DNA of 23,948 nt from assembly GCA_007123985.1 (NCBI GenBank), contig SLGA01000191.1:1-23948 (forward strand), written 5' to 3'. Both the position numbers and the translations under genes were made by a program. This DNA is from Balneolaceae bacterium (GTDB taxonomy: Bacteria; Bacteroidota; Rhodothermia; Balneolales; Balneolaceae). Below the pieces are notes generated by a model. That model searched no databases. It saw only the letters and a list, made by a program, of their open reading frames with translations, and was not told the DNA's origin. This document shows positions 1-8,146 of the stretch, one piece after another; the stretch's first letter is position 1, and the number at the start of each line of letters is the position of its first letter.

Positions 1-738
1 CAGCAAGGAATCTCCATCGATGAAGGGATGCGGGTTATTGATATCATAAAAGAGATAGCCCTTGTGATTGAACTCGCAGATGGAAGTAAAATATCAGCCT
101 CTCAATTTCTGGAGCATTTTATGTTTACACCGGAAATGCAGTACACACCCGCAGAAAAACTGAGCGGAGGTGAGAAAAGACGGTTAGGGCTGATGATGAC
201 GCTGATAAAGAATCCCAACTTTATGATTCTGGATGAGCCAACCAACGATCTCGATCTGCTAACCCTGCAAAAACTGGAGGAATTTCTTGAGGGATTTGGG
301 GGCTGCCTGATTATTGTGTCTCATGATCGCTTTTTTATGGATAAACTGGTGGATCACTATTTTGTATTTGAGGGAAAAGGAAAAATAGAAGACCATCACG
401 GAACGTATTCAGAATATCGGGAGCAGAAGCAAAGGGAAGATCAAATTAAGAAAAAAGAGCAGAAATCAGAGTCTGTAAAATCGGTCACGGTTGCAAAACA
501 GCCGAAAAAAGAGAGCACTTCTGAAAAAAAGCTCACATTCTCAGAAAAGAAAGAGCTTTCCAAATTGGAAAAAGAGATCGCCAAACTGGAAGAGAAAAAA
601 GCGGAGATTGAGAAACAGATGAATAGTGGTGAACTTGACTATGAAGAACTGCAGAAAAAAGCTGCAACATACAAACATACTGAAGAAGAGATTGATAAAG
701 TAACTCTGCGCTGGATAGAGCTCGCCGAAAAAGAGTAA
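1..738 (+). CDS. uup: ABC-F family ATPase, Uup type (5' truncated)
   Basis: The reading frame is open from the first base, so this is the C-terminal 245 residues of a longer protein. It holds most of the second nucleotide-binding domain: the ABC signature LSGGEKRR (visible residues 54-61), Walker B with ILDEPTNDLD (76-85) and the switch motif VSHDRF. The Walker A motif lies upstream of the window. After a charged linker rich in Lys, Glu and Gln, the last 70 or so residues form a coiled coil ending in a RWIELAE motif, the typical C-terminal domain of Uup. ABC-F proteins have no membrane domain and act on ribosomes; Uup is also linked to DNA-junction binding and precise transposon excision. The coiled coil favours Uup over EttA or a resistance ABC-F. 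The first internal ATG (28) is not the start. Confidence 0.93.
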   Translation, partial: QQGISIDEGMRVIDIIKEIALVIELADGSKISASQFLEHFMFTPEMQYTPAEKLSGGEKRRLGLMMTLIKNPNFMILDEPTNDLDLLTLQKLEEFLEGFGGCLIIVSHDRFFMDKLVDHYFVFEGKGKIEDHHGTYSEYREQKQREDQIKKKEQKSESVKSVTVAKQPKKESTSEKKLTFSEKKELSKLEKEIAKLEEKKAEIEKQMNSGELDYEELQKKAATYKHTEEEIDKVTLRWIELAEKE

Positions 739-1148
739 AGATGAGTAGTAGAATAGAGTGGAATGGATCTTCAATAGATCACTAAATCTTCTGAAAAATT
801 AGCCGGCATCTTTTACGTACCCTAAATCATAAAAACAGTGTGCATGTTGTACAGATTTGAGGCGATTTTATGGGGTATATTGTGCGCATAATAGACTATA
901 TTAGTATAATTTTAAGGGAATATTTATAACTGAAGAGTATATATTACTTATACAATACAAATTGTATTTGTTTGTGAGTACTCCTATCAGCTATATTGAT
1001 AGGAGTTGCACAAAACTAAAAGGCTCATCTCATTTCGTGCAGCATCTTTTTATCCTTTCAAATGTGTTGCTTATTCTGTCATGCTCTAAAAAAAATTGTA
1101 CTTTACGTTACATCCATTCATTACAAAATCTAAGACAGCACCGGATTT
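739..1148. other. Long AT-rich intergenic region
   Basis: These 410 bases lie between the ABC-F gene and the lipoprotein gene. I see no convincing ORF: the 88-codon frame from 962 starts with TTG and runs into the lipoprotein gene in another frame. The region contains two perfect inverted repeats (954-968 and 980-1006) and several A/T runs, including eight A at about 1088. No T-rich terminator was found for the upstream gene. It probably carries the promoter of the downstream gene, but I could not place one. Confidence 0.6.
980..1006. promoter_or_regulatory. Perfect 10-bp hairpin / inverted repeat
   Basis: The arm ACTCCTATCA (980-989) and its exact complement TGATAGGAGT (997-1006) flank a 7-base loop. 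There is no T-tract on either side, so a classical terminator is unlikely. It lies 142 bases before the start of the lipoprotein gene. A second shorter repeat, AATACAA / TTGTATT with one central base (954-968), is just upstream. Operator or 5' leader structure are both possible. Confidence 0.55.
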
Positions 1149-2618
1149 ATGCATTCCAAAACAATTATCAGCTTTGCGCTGATTGCGACTCTCACAATTA
1201 TATCCTTCATGAGTTGTACATCAGGTGAGGTTGCCGTAGAAGAACCATCAAACCCCGAAGTACTCATACCATTTGCAATTTCTGACACAAACGAGCCCTT
1301 TTATCCAGACAACAAAATATTCGTAAATGATTACAGCAATCTGCTTCATGCTGTTTTCATGATTTCGGGTAATTCGAGAGAATCAGAATATGCTAACGAA
1401 GCTTACATGCCCGAGCTTTTTCCCGATAAAATGAATGAAAGAGCGGAAGACTGGTTGAATCTCGTTAGTGTGATTGATCGGTTCTTTCATCAATCCGGCC
1501 GCTTTGATTCCTGGTTTGAATTAACGGATAACAGCTATGAGCCATCCGGGGAAGTGGACCTTTCCGTATATCCGCATCTTGTCTATTCGTATCATATGCA
1601 TCATCGGGGTAGTCGTTTCGATGATGAAATTCTCTATGATCGCCTTTCCCGCGAGCCATCCAACTATCTTGTAAAACCGGGCAGGTATCTTTTAGGTGAA
1701 GTTTTGAAAGATGGCAAGTTTCTGCATGACGACGGCTCAATGGATCATAAAAGTATGAGCTACGGCCTTGGAGGTGTTCACGGCCACGCTTATGCTTGGA
1801 TCATCTGGGCCAAACCCGGTGGCGAAGATAATATGGGTATTATGCCGGAAGAGGCTCTTGAGGCATGGCTCGACTACAGTACAGATGAAATGGTGGAAAT
1901 GTACCGTTCCATTTCCCGGATATTGGATGAAGCCTGGATTGATGAGGTATCAATCTACGATTTTGGTGACGGTACCAGATGGAATCTCGATGCAATTGGA
2001 GCAATGATTCGCGGGAAGAAGGCGATGTATGATGTTCTTTATATGTTCGGAACAGATGAAGATCGAGAAATTGCACACACACTTTTTGAAAGAACCGTTT
2101 CGATGTTTGAAACTGTGAACCAGATAGTTCGTCCCTGGGGTTTACCAACCGAAGTTGAATTTACAGCCGAGGGCGCTGTTGCCGCATCAGACGAAGTGAA
2201 CCTGTATGACTGGTACCAATTTCTGAATCATATCGGCGGGGGATATTCTTTCGACCGGGAAAGAGAAGGTACGGCAATGTTCATCACGAATGAGAGAGAA
2301 GATCTGTTTGATATAATCGGTGAGCTTTCAGATACAGCACTAAATGGCACACTTGAGTATCATCTGAATGCTGACGGCCGATTGGTGAATCTGGTAAGCT
2401 ATGAAGATGGTTCTGTTGTGGATGATACGTTACGGGTGTCCACAGCAGGAATGTTTATCACGATGGCGGGGAATATCTACCGAAAGGGATCGATGTTTGA
2501 GCGCGCGTCCGACTGGGATTCGGTATCGGATGAAGTAGCTGAAAGAAGCAGAGCCCTTTATGATCTTAAATTTAAACATATTGGTTTGCTCGAAGGCAGT
2601 ATCGAACGGATGAATTGA
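1149..2618 (+). CDS. Secreted lipoprotein of unknown function
   Basis: A 489-residue protein that I do not recognise. The first 23 residues form a lipoprotein signal ending in FMSC, so Cys23 is probably lipidated and the protein anchored in the envelope. The mature part is acidic, rich in Trp, Tyr and His, and looks largely helical. Notable stretches are a His/Gly-rich GGVHGHAYAWI near residue 210 and FLNHIGGGYSF near residue 360. Repeated helical segments with aromatic and acidic residues would fit an alpha/alpha-toroid fold, but that is only an impression. The gene follows a long AT-rich leader and ends at a strong terminator, so it is probably transcribed alone. No Shine-Dalgarno is evident; the start is chosen because it gives an intact lipoprotein signal. 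Confidence 0.85.
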   Translation: MHSKTIISFALIATLTIISFMSCTSGEVAVEEPSNPEVLIPFAISDTNEPFYPDNKIFVNDYSNLLHAVFMISGNSRESEYANEAYMPELFPDKMNERAEDWLNLVSVIDRFFHQSGRFDSWFELTDNSYEPSGEVDLSVYPHLVYSYHMHHRGSRFDDEILYDRLSREPSNYLVKPGRYLLGEVLKDGKFLHDDGSMDHKSMSYGLGGVHGHAYAWIIWAKPGGEDNMGIMPEEALEAWLDYSTDEMVEMYRSISRILDEAWIDEVSIYDFGDGTRWNLDAIGAMIRGKKAMYDVLYMFGTDEDREIAHTLFERTVSMFETVNQIVRPWGLPTEVEFTAEGAVAASDEVNLYDWYQFLNHIGGGYSFDREREGTAMFITNEREDLFDIIGELSDTALNGTLEYHLNADGRLVNLVSYEDGSVVDDTLRVSTAGMFITMAGNIYRKGSMFERASDWDSVSDEVAERSRALYDLKFKHIGLLEGSIERMN

Positions 2619-2683
2619 GGCTGAATAAAGATTATAAATGTGCTAACTTCCCGCCGGTCTTACGAATAGAAAAATACATTAAC

Positions 2684-2715
2684 AGACCTCATTCCTGAAA
2701 AATGAGGTCTTTTTT
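2684..2715 (+). terminator. Rho-independent terminator after the lipoprotein gene
   Basis: A perfect 10-bp stem, AGACCTCATT (2684-2693) and AATGAGGTCT (2701-2710), with a 7-base loop, is followed directly by a T run (2711-2715). It is 66 bases after the lipoprotein stop and only 11 bases before the ATG of the channel gene. Confidence 0.93.
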
Positions 2716-2726
2716 ATGCCATTACT

Positions 2727-3989
2727 ATGATCTACTTCATTCAAAATCAATTGTTGGAAAACCTGGTGGGATTTCTTCCAAGGGAAATGCAGACTCCATA
2801 TGCCCAGGAAGCAATTGCACTTGCCATCATTTTTCTTATCTCCGGGATAGTTCATCTGGTTATCCGGTATTGGATTATTAAACTATTGCACAAACTGGAT
2901 GAAAAAACCACAACGGAGTGGTACGCTGTTATTCTAAAGCACAAATTGCCGCAGCGAGCACTTTTTATGGTGCCATTGCTCATTATTTATAACGGCCTTG
3001 GATTAATTCCGGAAATCCACTCAATTTTAACTGATTTTGTGATCCGGATAGCCGCTGCCACAATGATACTTGTTGGTGCCAGAGTATTTGATGCGTTCTT
3101 ATCATCGGTGCATACGCTCTATCTGATGCGGCCGGTTGAGAACCAGACACCCATCAAAAGTTACATTCAGCTTGGCAAAGTTGTTGTCTATGTTCTGGCC
3201 GGATTTTTCATTATATCCAGTCTCGCGGATAAATCTCCCTGGTTCTTTTTAAGCGGTATTGGTGCCATTATGGCTATCATTCTACTGCTTTTCAGGGATA
3301 CGTTACTCTCTTTAGTTGCAAGTGTACAGCTCACAAATAACGATCTGATTCGAGTGGGCGACTGGATTGAAATGCCAAACTTCGGGGCAGATGGTGATGT
3401 GATTGACATAGCTCTGAATACCGTTCGGGTACAAAACTGGGATAAAACCATCACAGTGATTCCTACCCATAAATTTCTGGATCACAGTTTTAGAAACTGG
3501 CGCGGTATGCAGGAATCGGGCGGCAGGAGAATCATGCGGTCGCTCAATATCGATATATCCAGTATCCGTTTCTTATCGTGGAAAGAGATTCAGCGCCTGA
3601 GAACATCACACCTTTTGGAAGAGTATATCGCAAAAAAAATGGATGATGTTAACGCTTATAATTCAATACACCTTAAAGACAGCCGATCCACACTGACCAA
3701 CGGTCGCTGGCTTACGAATATCGGTACATTCCGGGCTTATATCATTGAATATCTGAGAAAGCATCCTCGCTCAAATAAAAACCTCTTAATGCTTGTCCGT
3801 CAGCTTGAACCTACGGAAAGAGGATTACCGTTACAGGTCTATCTGTTTACCGATACCATTGCATGGGCAGAGTACGAAGCAATACAAGCAGATATTTTTG
3901 ACCATCTTTTAGCCGTTGCCCCTGAGTTTGGTTTGAGAGTTTTTCAGCAGCCATCCGGCTATGATTTTCAACAGCTTACAAAATCATAA
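2727..3989 (+). CDS. ybdG: Mechanosensitive ion channel, MscS superfamily, YbdG type
   Basis: A 420-residue inner-membrane channel of the small-conductance mechanosensitive family, which releases solutes on hypo-osmotic shock. It has about five transmembrane helices (around residues 29-50, 77-94, 104-122, 148-168 and 172-190). The last is the pore-lining helix, leading into the MscS beta-domain (RVGDWIEMPNFGADGDVIDI, 209-228). The motifs NWRGM, SGGRRIMRS and TNIGTFRAY, together with the length, match E. coli YbdG (415 residues, recalled alignment) rather than MscS or MscK. The first ATG gives a pre-TM1 tail close in length to E. coli YbdG, so it is preferred over the internal Met21. Oddly, that start lies just 11 bases after a terminator hairpin. 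Confidence 0.95.
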   Translation: MIYFIQNQLLENLVGFLPREMQTPYAQEAIALAIIFLISGIVHLVIRYWIIKLLHKLDEKTTTEWYAVILKHKLPQRALFMVPLLIIYNGLGLIPEIHSILTDFVIRIAAATMILVGARVFDAFLSSVHTLYLMRPVENQTPIKSYIQLGKVVVYVLAGFFIISSLADKSPWFFLSGIGAIMAIILLLFRDTLLSLVASVQLTNNDLIRVGDWIEMPNFGADGDVIDIALNTVRVQNWDKTITVIPTHKFLDHSFRNWRGMQESGGRRIMRSLNIDISSIRFLSWKEIQRLRTSHLLEEYIAKKMDDVNAYNSIHLKDSRSTLTNGRWLTNIGTFRAYIIEYLRKHPRSNKNLLMLVRQLEPTERGLPLQVYLFTDTIAWAEYEAIQADIFDHLLAVAPEFGLRVFQQPSGYDFQQLTKS

Positions 3990-4014
3990 AAGGCAAATTG
4001 TATTTTAAACGGAT

Positions 4015-4046
4015 ATTGATTTATTTCCAGAGTCATTTAAATCAAT
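4015..4046. promoter_or_regulatory. 9-bp inverted repeat before the cyclase gene
   Basis: ATTGATTTA (4015-4023) and its exact complement TAAATCAAT (4038-4046) flank 14 bases. The repeat ends 9 bases before the ATG of the cyclase gene. With only AT-rich pairs and no T-tract it is a poor terminator; an operator or a translation-start hairpin are possible. Confidence 0.4.
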
Positions 4047-4055
4047 GTTCTTCAG

Positions 4056-4853
4056 ATGAATAAATTCCTGCCCTTTTTTTTTCTGTTACTGTTTTTTTAC
4101 TCCTGTTCAGAACATGAAATGTTTGAGTGGGAGAATGGAATATGGGTGGATTTGACTCATGAATATTCTGAAGAAACACTTTTCTGGCCAACATCCGGCA
4201 CATTTAAAATCGATACAGTTTTTGTCGGTATAACCGATGGCGGGTTCTATTACGAATCGTTTGAATTTTGCACAGCCGAACATGGCGGCACCCATCTCGA
4301 CGCACCGATTCATTTTTATGAGAACAGAAAAACCGTTCATGAGCTGAGTCTTGATCAGCTTACTGGGAGAGCCGTAGTGATTGATGTGACGGAGCAGGTA
4401 TCACAGAACAGAGATTACGAATTCCAAATCGCTGATATTGAAAATTGGGAAACAGAATTCGGTGAAATTCCCGACGGATCCATTTTACTGTTTAACACAG
4501 GCATGGGAGCGTACTGGCCCGATGCAGAAGCTTATCTTGGTACAGATAAACGAGGCGAAGCCGGAGTTGCGGAGTTGAGTTTCCCGGGGATTCACCCTGA
4601 TACTGCTAAATGGCTGGTTGAAAACAGATCGATTAAAGCAGTTGGCCTTGATACACCCTCACTCGACTTTGGGCAGTCTCAGTTGTTTGAAAGCCATCAA
4701 ATTTTGTTTGAACAGAATATTCCCGGTTTCGAAAATGTAGCGAATCTTCATTTACTGCCTCCGGTTGGCGCCTACATTGTTGCCTTGCCTATGAAAATAA
4801 AAGATGGTAGCGGTGCTCCACTTCGTATCGTTGCACACATAAAAACATTATAA
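4056..4853 (+). CDS. Cyclase family metal-dependent hydrolase, lipoprotein
   Basis: A 265-residue member of the cyclase / kynurenine formamidase-like family. The metal-binding signature HGGTHLDAPIHF is at residues 76-87; His76, His80, Asp82 and His86 are the expected ligands. The PVGAYIVALPMKI region near the C-terminus also fits. Family members hydrolyse small amides or lactones, such as N-formylkynurenine and isatin; the substrate here cannot be told. The first 17 residues are a lipoprotein signal ending in FYSC (Cys17), which is unusual because best-known members are cytoplasmic, so this one probably acts outside the inner membrane. The signal is encoded by runs of nine T (4074-4082) and seven T (4092-4098). 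The gene follows the channel by 66 bases; the two need not be related in function. Confidence 0.9.
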   Translation: MNKFLPFFFLLLFFYSCSEHEMFEWENGIWVDLTHEYSEETLFWPTSGTFKIDTVFVGITDGGFYYESFEFCTAEHGGTHLDAPIHFYENRKTVHELSLDQLTGRAVVIDVTEQVSQNRDYEFQIADIENWETEFGEIPDGSILLFNTGMGAYWPDAEAYLGTDKRGEAGVAELSFPGIHPDTAKWLVENRSIKAVGLDTPSLDFGQSQLFESHQILFEQNIPGFENVANLHLLPPVGAYIVALPMKIKDGSGAPLRIVAHIKTL

Positions 4854-4999
4854 CAGCAAGAAATTTTGGGCGATTCAATAATTTGATGTTTCGGGCTTGC
4901 AACTTCCGTCAAATCCAGGCGTACAGCTAATTGATTGCAGCATGCATATTCTCATGCTACTTTCGAAATTGAATACGTATATCATCAACAATTAAGCAT

Positions 5000-5992
5000 A
5001 TGAATATTGCGAATGTTCACTTCATAAAGCTTGCTCTTCTTTTCACATTCTCTTTTGTACTCTTTGATGGTACAATGGCCAGGCAGGCTTCAGTAAACAT
5101 TGTTATGCCGGTAACGGAAAATGTGATGGACGATCCGTACAGATCTGAATTTTTCCAGGTAGATAGCTCTCCAAAAATTTCTGTAAAAACCATAAACGGC
5201 AACGTAGATGTGTACCGAAACAGTGCCATAAACGGAGTGCAGGTAGATCTGTATGTTGAACGTAGTTTTTCATTATGGTCGGGTACAAGAAATCTTGATA
5301 ACTACAGAATTATCATTCAGAAAAGGGGTAATCACATTATCGCCTCGGTTGAAGACAGAAGTCGTGGCGGATCAGCACGCAGAAGTGGGGATATTCAGTT
5401 CCATTTTGTAGTTCAGGTACCGGCGGATGCCTCCACCGACTTGAGGACAATCAATGGCAATATTGAGCTTGATGGTGTTAAGGGTACCCATTTCCTGCAA
5501 AATCAGAACGGTGAAATTTTTGTGAATAATTCGGGTGGTGAAATACGGGTATTATCAGCCACGGGGAGCTTGAAATTGAATTATCTGCAGGGAAGTATTT
5601 TTGCTAAAACGGTTACAGGAGAGATCAATATAGCTGATAATGAGGGAGAAGTAAGGGTGAGGTCAACATCAGGTAGCATCTCTGTTGAACGAATGAATGG
5701 AAATCTTGCAGCGGCCACAACAAGCGGCAATATTGTTTCAGATTTTACAGATGTAACAACCGGCATCTATCTTGAAACGGTGAGCGGTAACGTGAACCTG
5801 ACCATTCCAGCTGATAATGGCTATGATATTAAAGGAAAAGCACTGCAATTTGATATTTCAGGTATTCAACAGGCATCCATTACAAGGCAATCCAGAGGTA
5901 TGAATGAACGCAATATTGTACTTCGTGATGGTGACATACCTGTTCAGATGTCAACTGTATCCGGTACAATTCGGGTTTTAGAAAAACATTAA
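5000..5992 (+). CDS. Secreted DUF4097-type beta-solenoid protein
   Basis: A 330-residue protein with an N-terminal hydrophobic signal (about residues 8-24) and no lipobox. From about residue 60 to the end it is built of short beta-strand repeats with a Thr/Ser-x-Asn/Ser-Gly turn: KTINGNVDV, RTINGNIEL, TVTGEINI, STSGSISV, TTSGNIVS, TVSGNVNL, TVSGTIRV. This is the hallmark of DUF4097, a right-handed beta-helix-like repeat domain of unknown biochemical role found in many envelope proteins. It is probably periplasmic or surface-located. Only 11 bases separate its stop from the GTG of the next gene, so the two are very probably co-transcribed, which suggests a role with the membrane phosphatase. 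The 146-base upstream gap has a small 6-bp hairpin near 4940 but no promoter I can place. Confidence 0.9.
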   Translation: MNIANVHFIKLALLFTFSFVLFDGTMARQASVNIVMPVTENVMDDPYRSEFFQVDSSPKISVKTINGNVDVYRNSAINGVQVDLYVERSFSLWSGTRNLDNYRIIIQKRGNHIIASVEDRSRGGSARRSGDIQFHFVVQVPADASTDLRTINGNIELDGVKGTHFLQNQNGEIFVNNSGGEIRVLSATGSLKLNYLQGSIFAKTVTGEINIADNEGEVRVRSTSGSISVERMNGNLAAATTSGNIVSDFTDVTTGIYLETVSGNVNLTIPADNGYDIKGKALQFDISGIQQASITRQSRGMNERNIVLRDGDIPVQMSTVSGTIRVLEKH

Positions 5993-6003
5993 CAGAAGAA
6001 TCA

Positions 6004-8088
6004 GTGAACCGATACTCACTAATCATTTTTTGGGTAATACTGTATGCATTATCTGTAAGTGTACAGGCGCAAGACAGTTTCTTTCAACTTTCGGATGATC
6101 TGGAACTGCTCACGCCTGATGCAATGCAAAATGAGGACAGTATTATCTTTTTACAGGATCGCTGGAAGTTTAAAGCGGGTGATGAACCGGAACGGGCAGC
6201 GAAGCAATATGATGACAGTGATTGGGTGACAATCAGTACAAATTTAATTGAAGCCGATCTCTCATTTCTGGACTTTGAAGGCATTGGGTGGTTCAGAAAA
6301 GATTTTAAAGTAGATGAAGAACTTACCGGTAAACCCATTGCACTTATAATTGACAGGCATCTTGGGGCATCAGAAATATATCTGAATGGAGAAAAAATCT
6401 ATGAACTGGGTGAATTCTCAACAGAACCCACACAGGTTATAAGCTACAGCAGTAAAAAACCTGTGCCCATTGTTTTCAATGGCGATGAAATTCAAACAAT
6501 GGCAGTACGATTTATAAACCCCGACTATGCAATGACGGGCCGCCTGATGGGGTACAATGGATTTCGATTTTTACTGGGCGACTGGTCGGTACATCAAAAC
6601 CAGAATCTGAACTTTCTTACACAATGGACAGGCAGTAACATGTTCTACATTGGGCTTTTGTTGGCATTTTCAGTGATTCATTTACTGCTATATCTGTTCT
6701 ATCCCGGTGAAAAAAGAAATCTCTATTTTGCACTCTTTGTAGCCATTTTAGGAATATTTACCTATTTAATCTACAGGGCTGAACTTGCTGAAAATACAGT
6801 CGATACGCTCTTTTTTATCCGCTCATTGGTAGTGAGTGAAGTTCTGGTTCTGACATTTGCTGTTCGCTTTACTCACAGTATCGATAAATCGTTCAATGCA
6901 GTTTATTCTAATGCTCTTGTGGTATTTGGTTTGATTGTAAGTGTTCTGATTTGGAATCTTCCAGAACAGCTTATCTGGCTGAGGGAGCTTGCAGTCATCA
7001 TTTTTATTGTTGAAATATTACGGTCGCTTCTGGTAATGTTCTACAGAAATCGTGGGGATGCATGGGTTTTGGGAACCGGAGTTCTCATATTTATAGCAGC
7101 CATTCTCTATGCTGTTCTGATTAATTTCAACTTCTTAACTGGCAGCATTCAAGCTGCAAATATGGCCGGATCCGGTGCACTGGTGCTATCCATGTCCATA
7201 TTTCTCTCGAGAAACGTTGCTCAAACTCAGAAAAATCTTCAGACAAAATTATCAGAAGTTAAAATCTTATCAGAAAAAGCAATTGAGCAGGAGAGATTAA
7301 CCAAAGAGCGTGAAATCGAAAAACGACTTTTGCAGGCTGAAAACGATCGTAAAACAAGTGAACTTGAAGAGGCAAGAGCATTACAGCTATCCATGCTCCC
7401 GAAAGAGATGCCAAAACTACCGGGATGTGATATGGCAGTATATATGAAGACAGCGACTGAAGTTGGTGGTGATTACTACGATTACAGTGTTTCAAAAGAT
7501 GGTACACTTGTTCTGGCATTGGGTGATGCAACCGGCCATGGTATGAAAGCGGGAATAATGGTGGCAGCTGCAAAAAGTTATTTTCATTCACTTGTTCATC
7601 AAAGTACGGGAAGTACGCTGCTTAAACGTATGTCGAGAGGTCTTTACAATATGAATATGCGCATGATGTATATGGGTATGATGCTTGTACAGGTGAAAAA
7701 CAACCGCCTTGATATCGCTACAGCAGGTATGCCACCTGCACTTTTGTACAGAAATAAAATGAATAAAATTGAGAAAATTACCCTGAAAGCTCTGCCTCTC
7801 GGCAGCAGTGTTGAGTACCCTTATAAAAGCAAAAGCCTGGATTTGGAAAGCGGTGATATGCTTTTGATGATGAGTGACGGTCTTACAGAGCTTTTTAACC
7901 CCGAAAGGGAAATGCTTGGCACGAAGCCGGTTGAGGAAGTTTTAAAAAATTCAGGACATGAATCGGCGGAAAAAGTAATAGATAACCTAAAAGATCTGAT
8001 TCACACTTGGCTAAACGGCTCTGAACCGCAAGACGATATTACTCTGCTTGTTTTCAGGTGTAATCAAAATTTATCCGAATCAAAATAA
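6004..8088 (+). CDS. 7TMR-DISM receptor with SpoIIE/PP2C phosphatase domain
   Basis: A 694-residue membrane sensor. Order of parts: signal peptide (1-22); periplasmic jelly-roll resembling the sugar-binding domain of glycosidases (about 50-195, with WKFKAGD and IYLNGEKIYELGEF); seven transmembrane helices (about 212-402); coiled coil (405-465); and a cytoplasmic SpoIIE-type PP2C phosphatase (465-686). Metal-binding motifs are present: VGGDYYD (487-493), GDATGHG (507-513), SDGLTE (624-629) and QDDITLL (676-682), so it should be active. Such RsbU-like enzymes dephosphorylate anti-anti-sigma (STAS) proteins in partner-switching pathways. No STAS or anti-sigma gene is in the window. The start is GTG, chosen because it yields a complete signal peptide and has AGAAG a few bases upstream. 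Confidence 0.95.
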   Translation: MNRYSLIIFWVILYALSVSVQAQDSFFQLSDDLELLTPDAMQNEDSIIFLQDRWKFKAGDEPERAAKQYDDSDWVTISTNLIEADLSFLDFEGIGWFRKDFKVDEELTGKPIALIIDRHLGASEIYLNGEKIYELGEFSTEPTQVISYSSKKPVPIVFNGDEIQTMAVRFINPDYAMTGRLMGYNGFRFLLGDWSVHQNQNLNFLTQWTGSNMFYIGLLLAFSVIHLLLYLFYPGEKRNLYFALFVAILGIFTYLIYRAELAENTVDTLFFIRSLVVSEVLVLTFAVRFTHSIDKSFNAVYSNALVVFGLIVSVLIWNLPEQLIWLRELAVIIFIVEILRSLLVMFYRNRGDAWVLGTGVLIFIAAILYAVLINFNFLTGSIQAANMAGSGALVLSMSIFLSRNVAQTQKNLQTKLSEVKILSEKAIEQERLTKEREIEKRLLQAENDRKTSELEEARALQLSMLPKEMPKLPGCDMAVYMKTATEVGGDYYDYSVSKDGTLVLALGDATGHGMKAGIMVAAAKSYFHSLVHQSTGSTLLKRMSRGLYNMNMRMMYMGMMLVQVKNNRLDIATAGMPPALLYRNKMNKIEKITLKALPLGSSVEYPYKSKSLDLESGDMLLMMSDGLTELFNPEREMLGTKPVEEVLKNSGHESAEKVIDNLKDLIHTWLNGSEPQDDITLLVFRCNQNLSESK

Positions 8089-8146
8089 TTGACTGTTAAA
8101 CGCAACAGTTTAAACGGCGAATCGTACTCTTTTAAAAAGTGAAACC

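Noticed and set aside
962..1228. 88-codon ORF in the AT-rich gap with a hydrophobic stretch
   Set aside because: TTG start, odd composition, and its last 80 bases overlap the lipoprotein signal in another frame; no ribosome-binding site or homology.
8088..8130. GTTAAAC / GTTTAA imperfect repeats between the phosphatase and barrel genes
   Set aside because: Arms are short, AT-rich and overlap several alternative pairings; no T-run, so not called a terminator.
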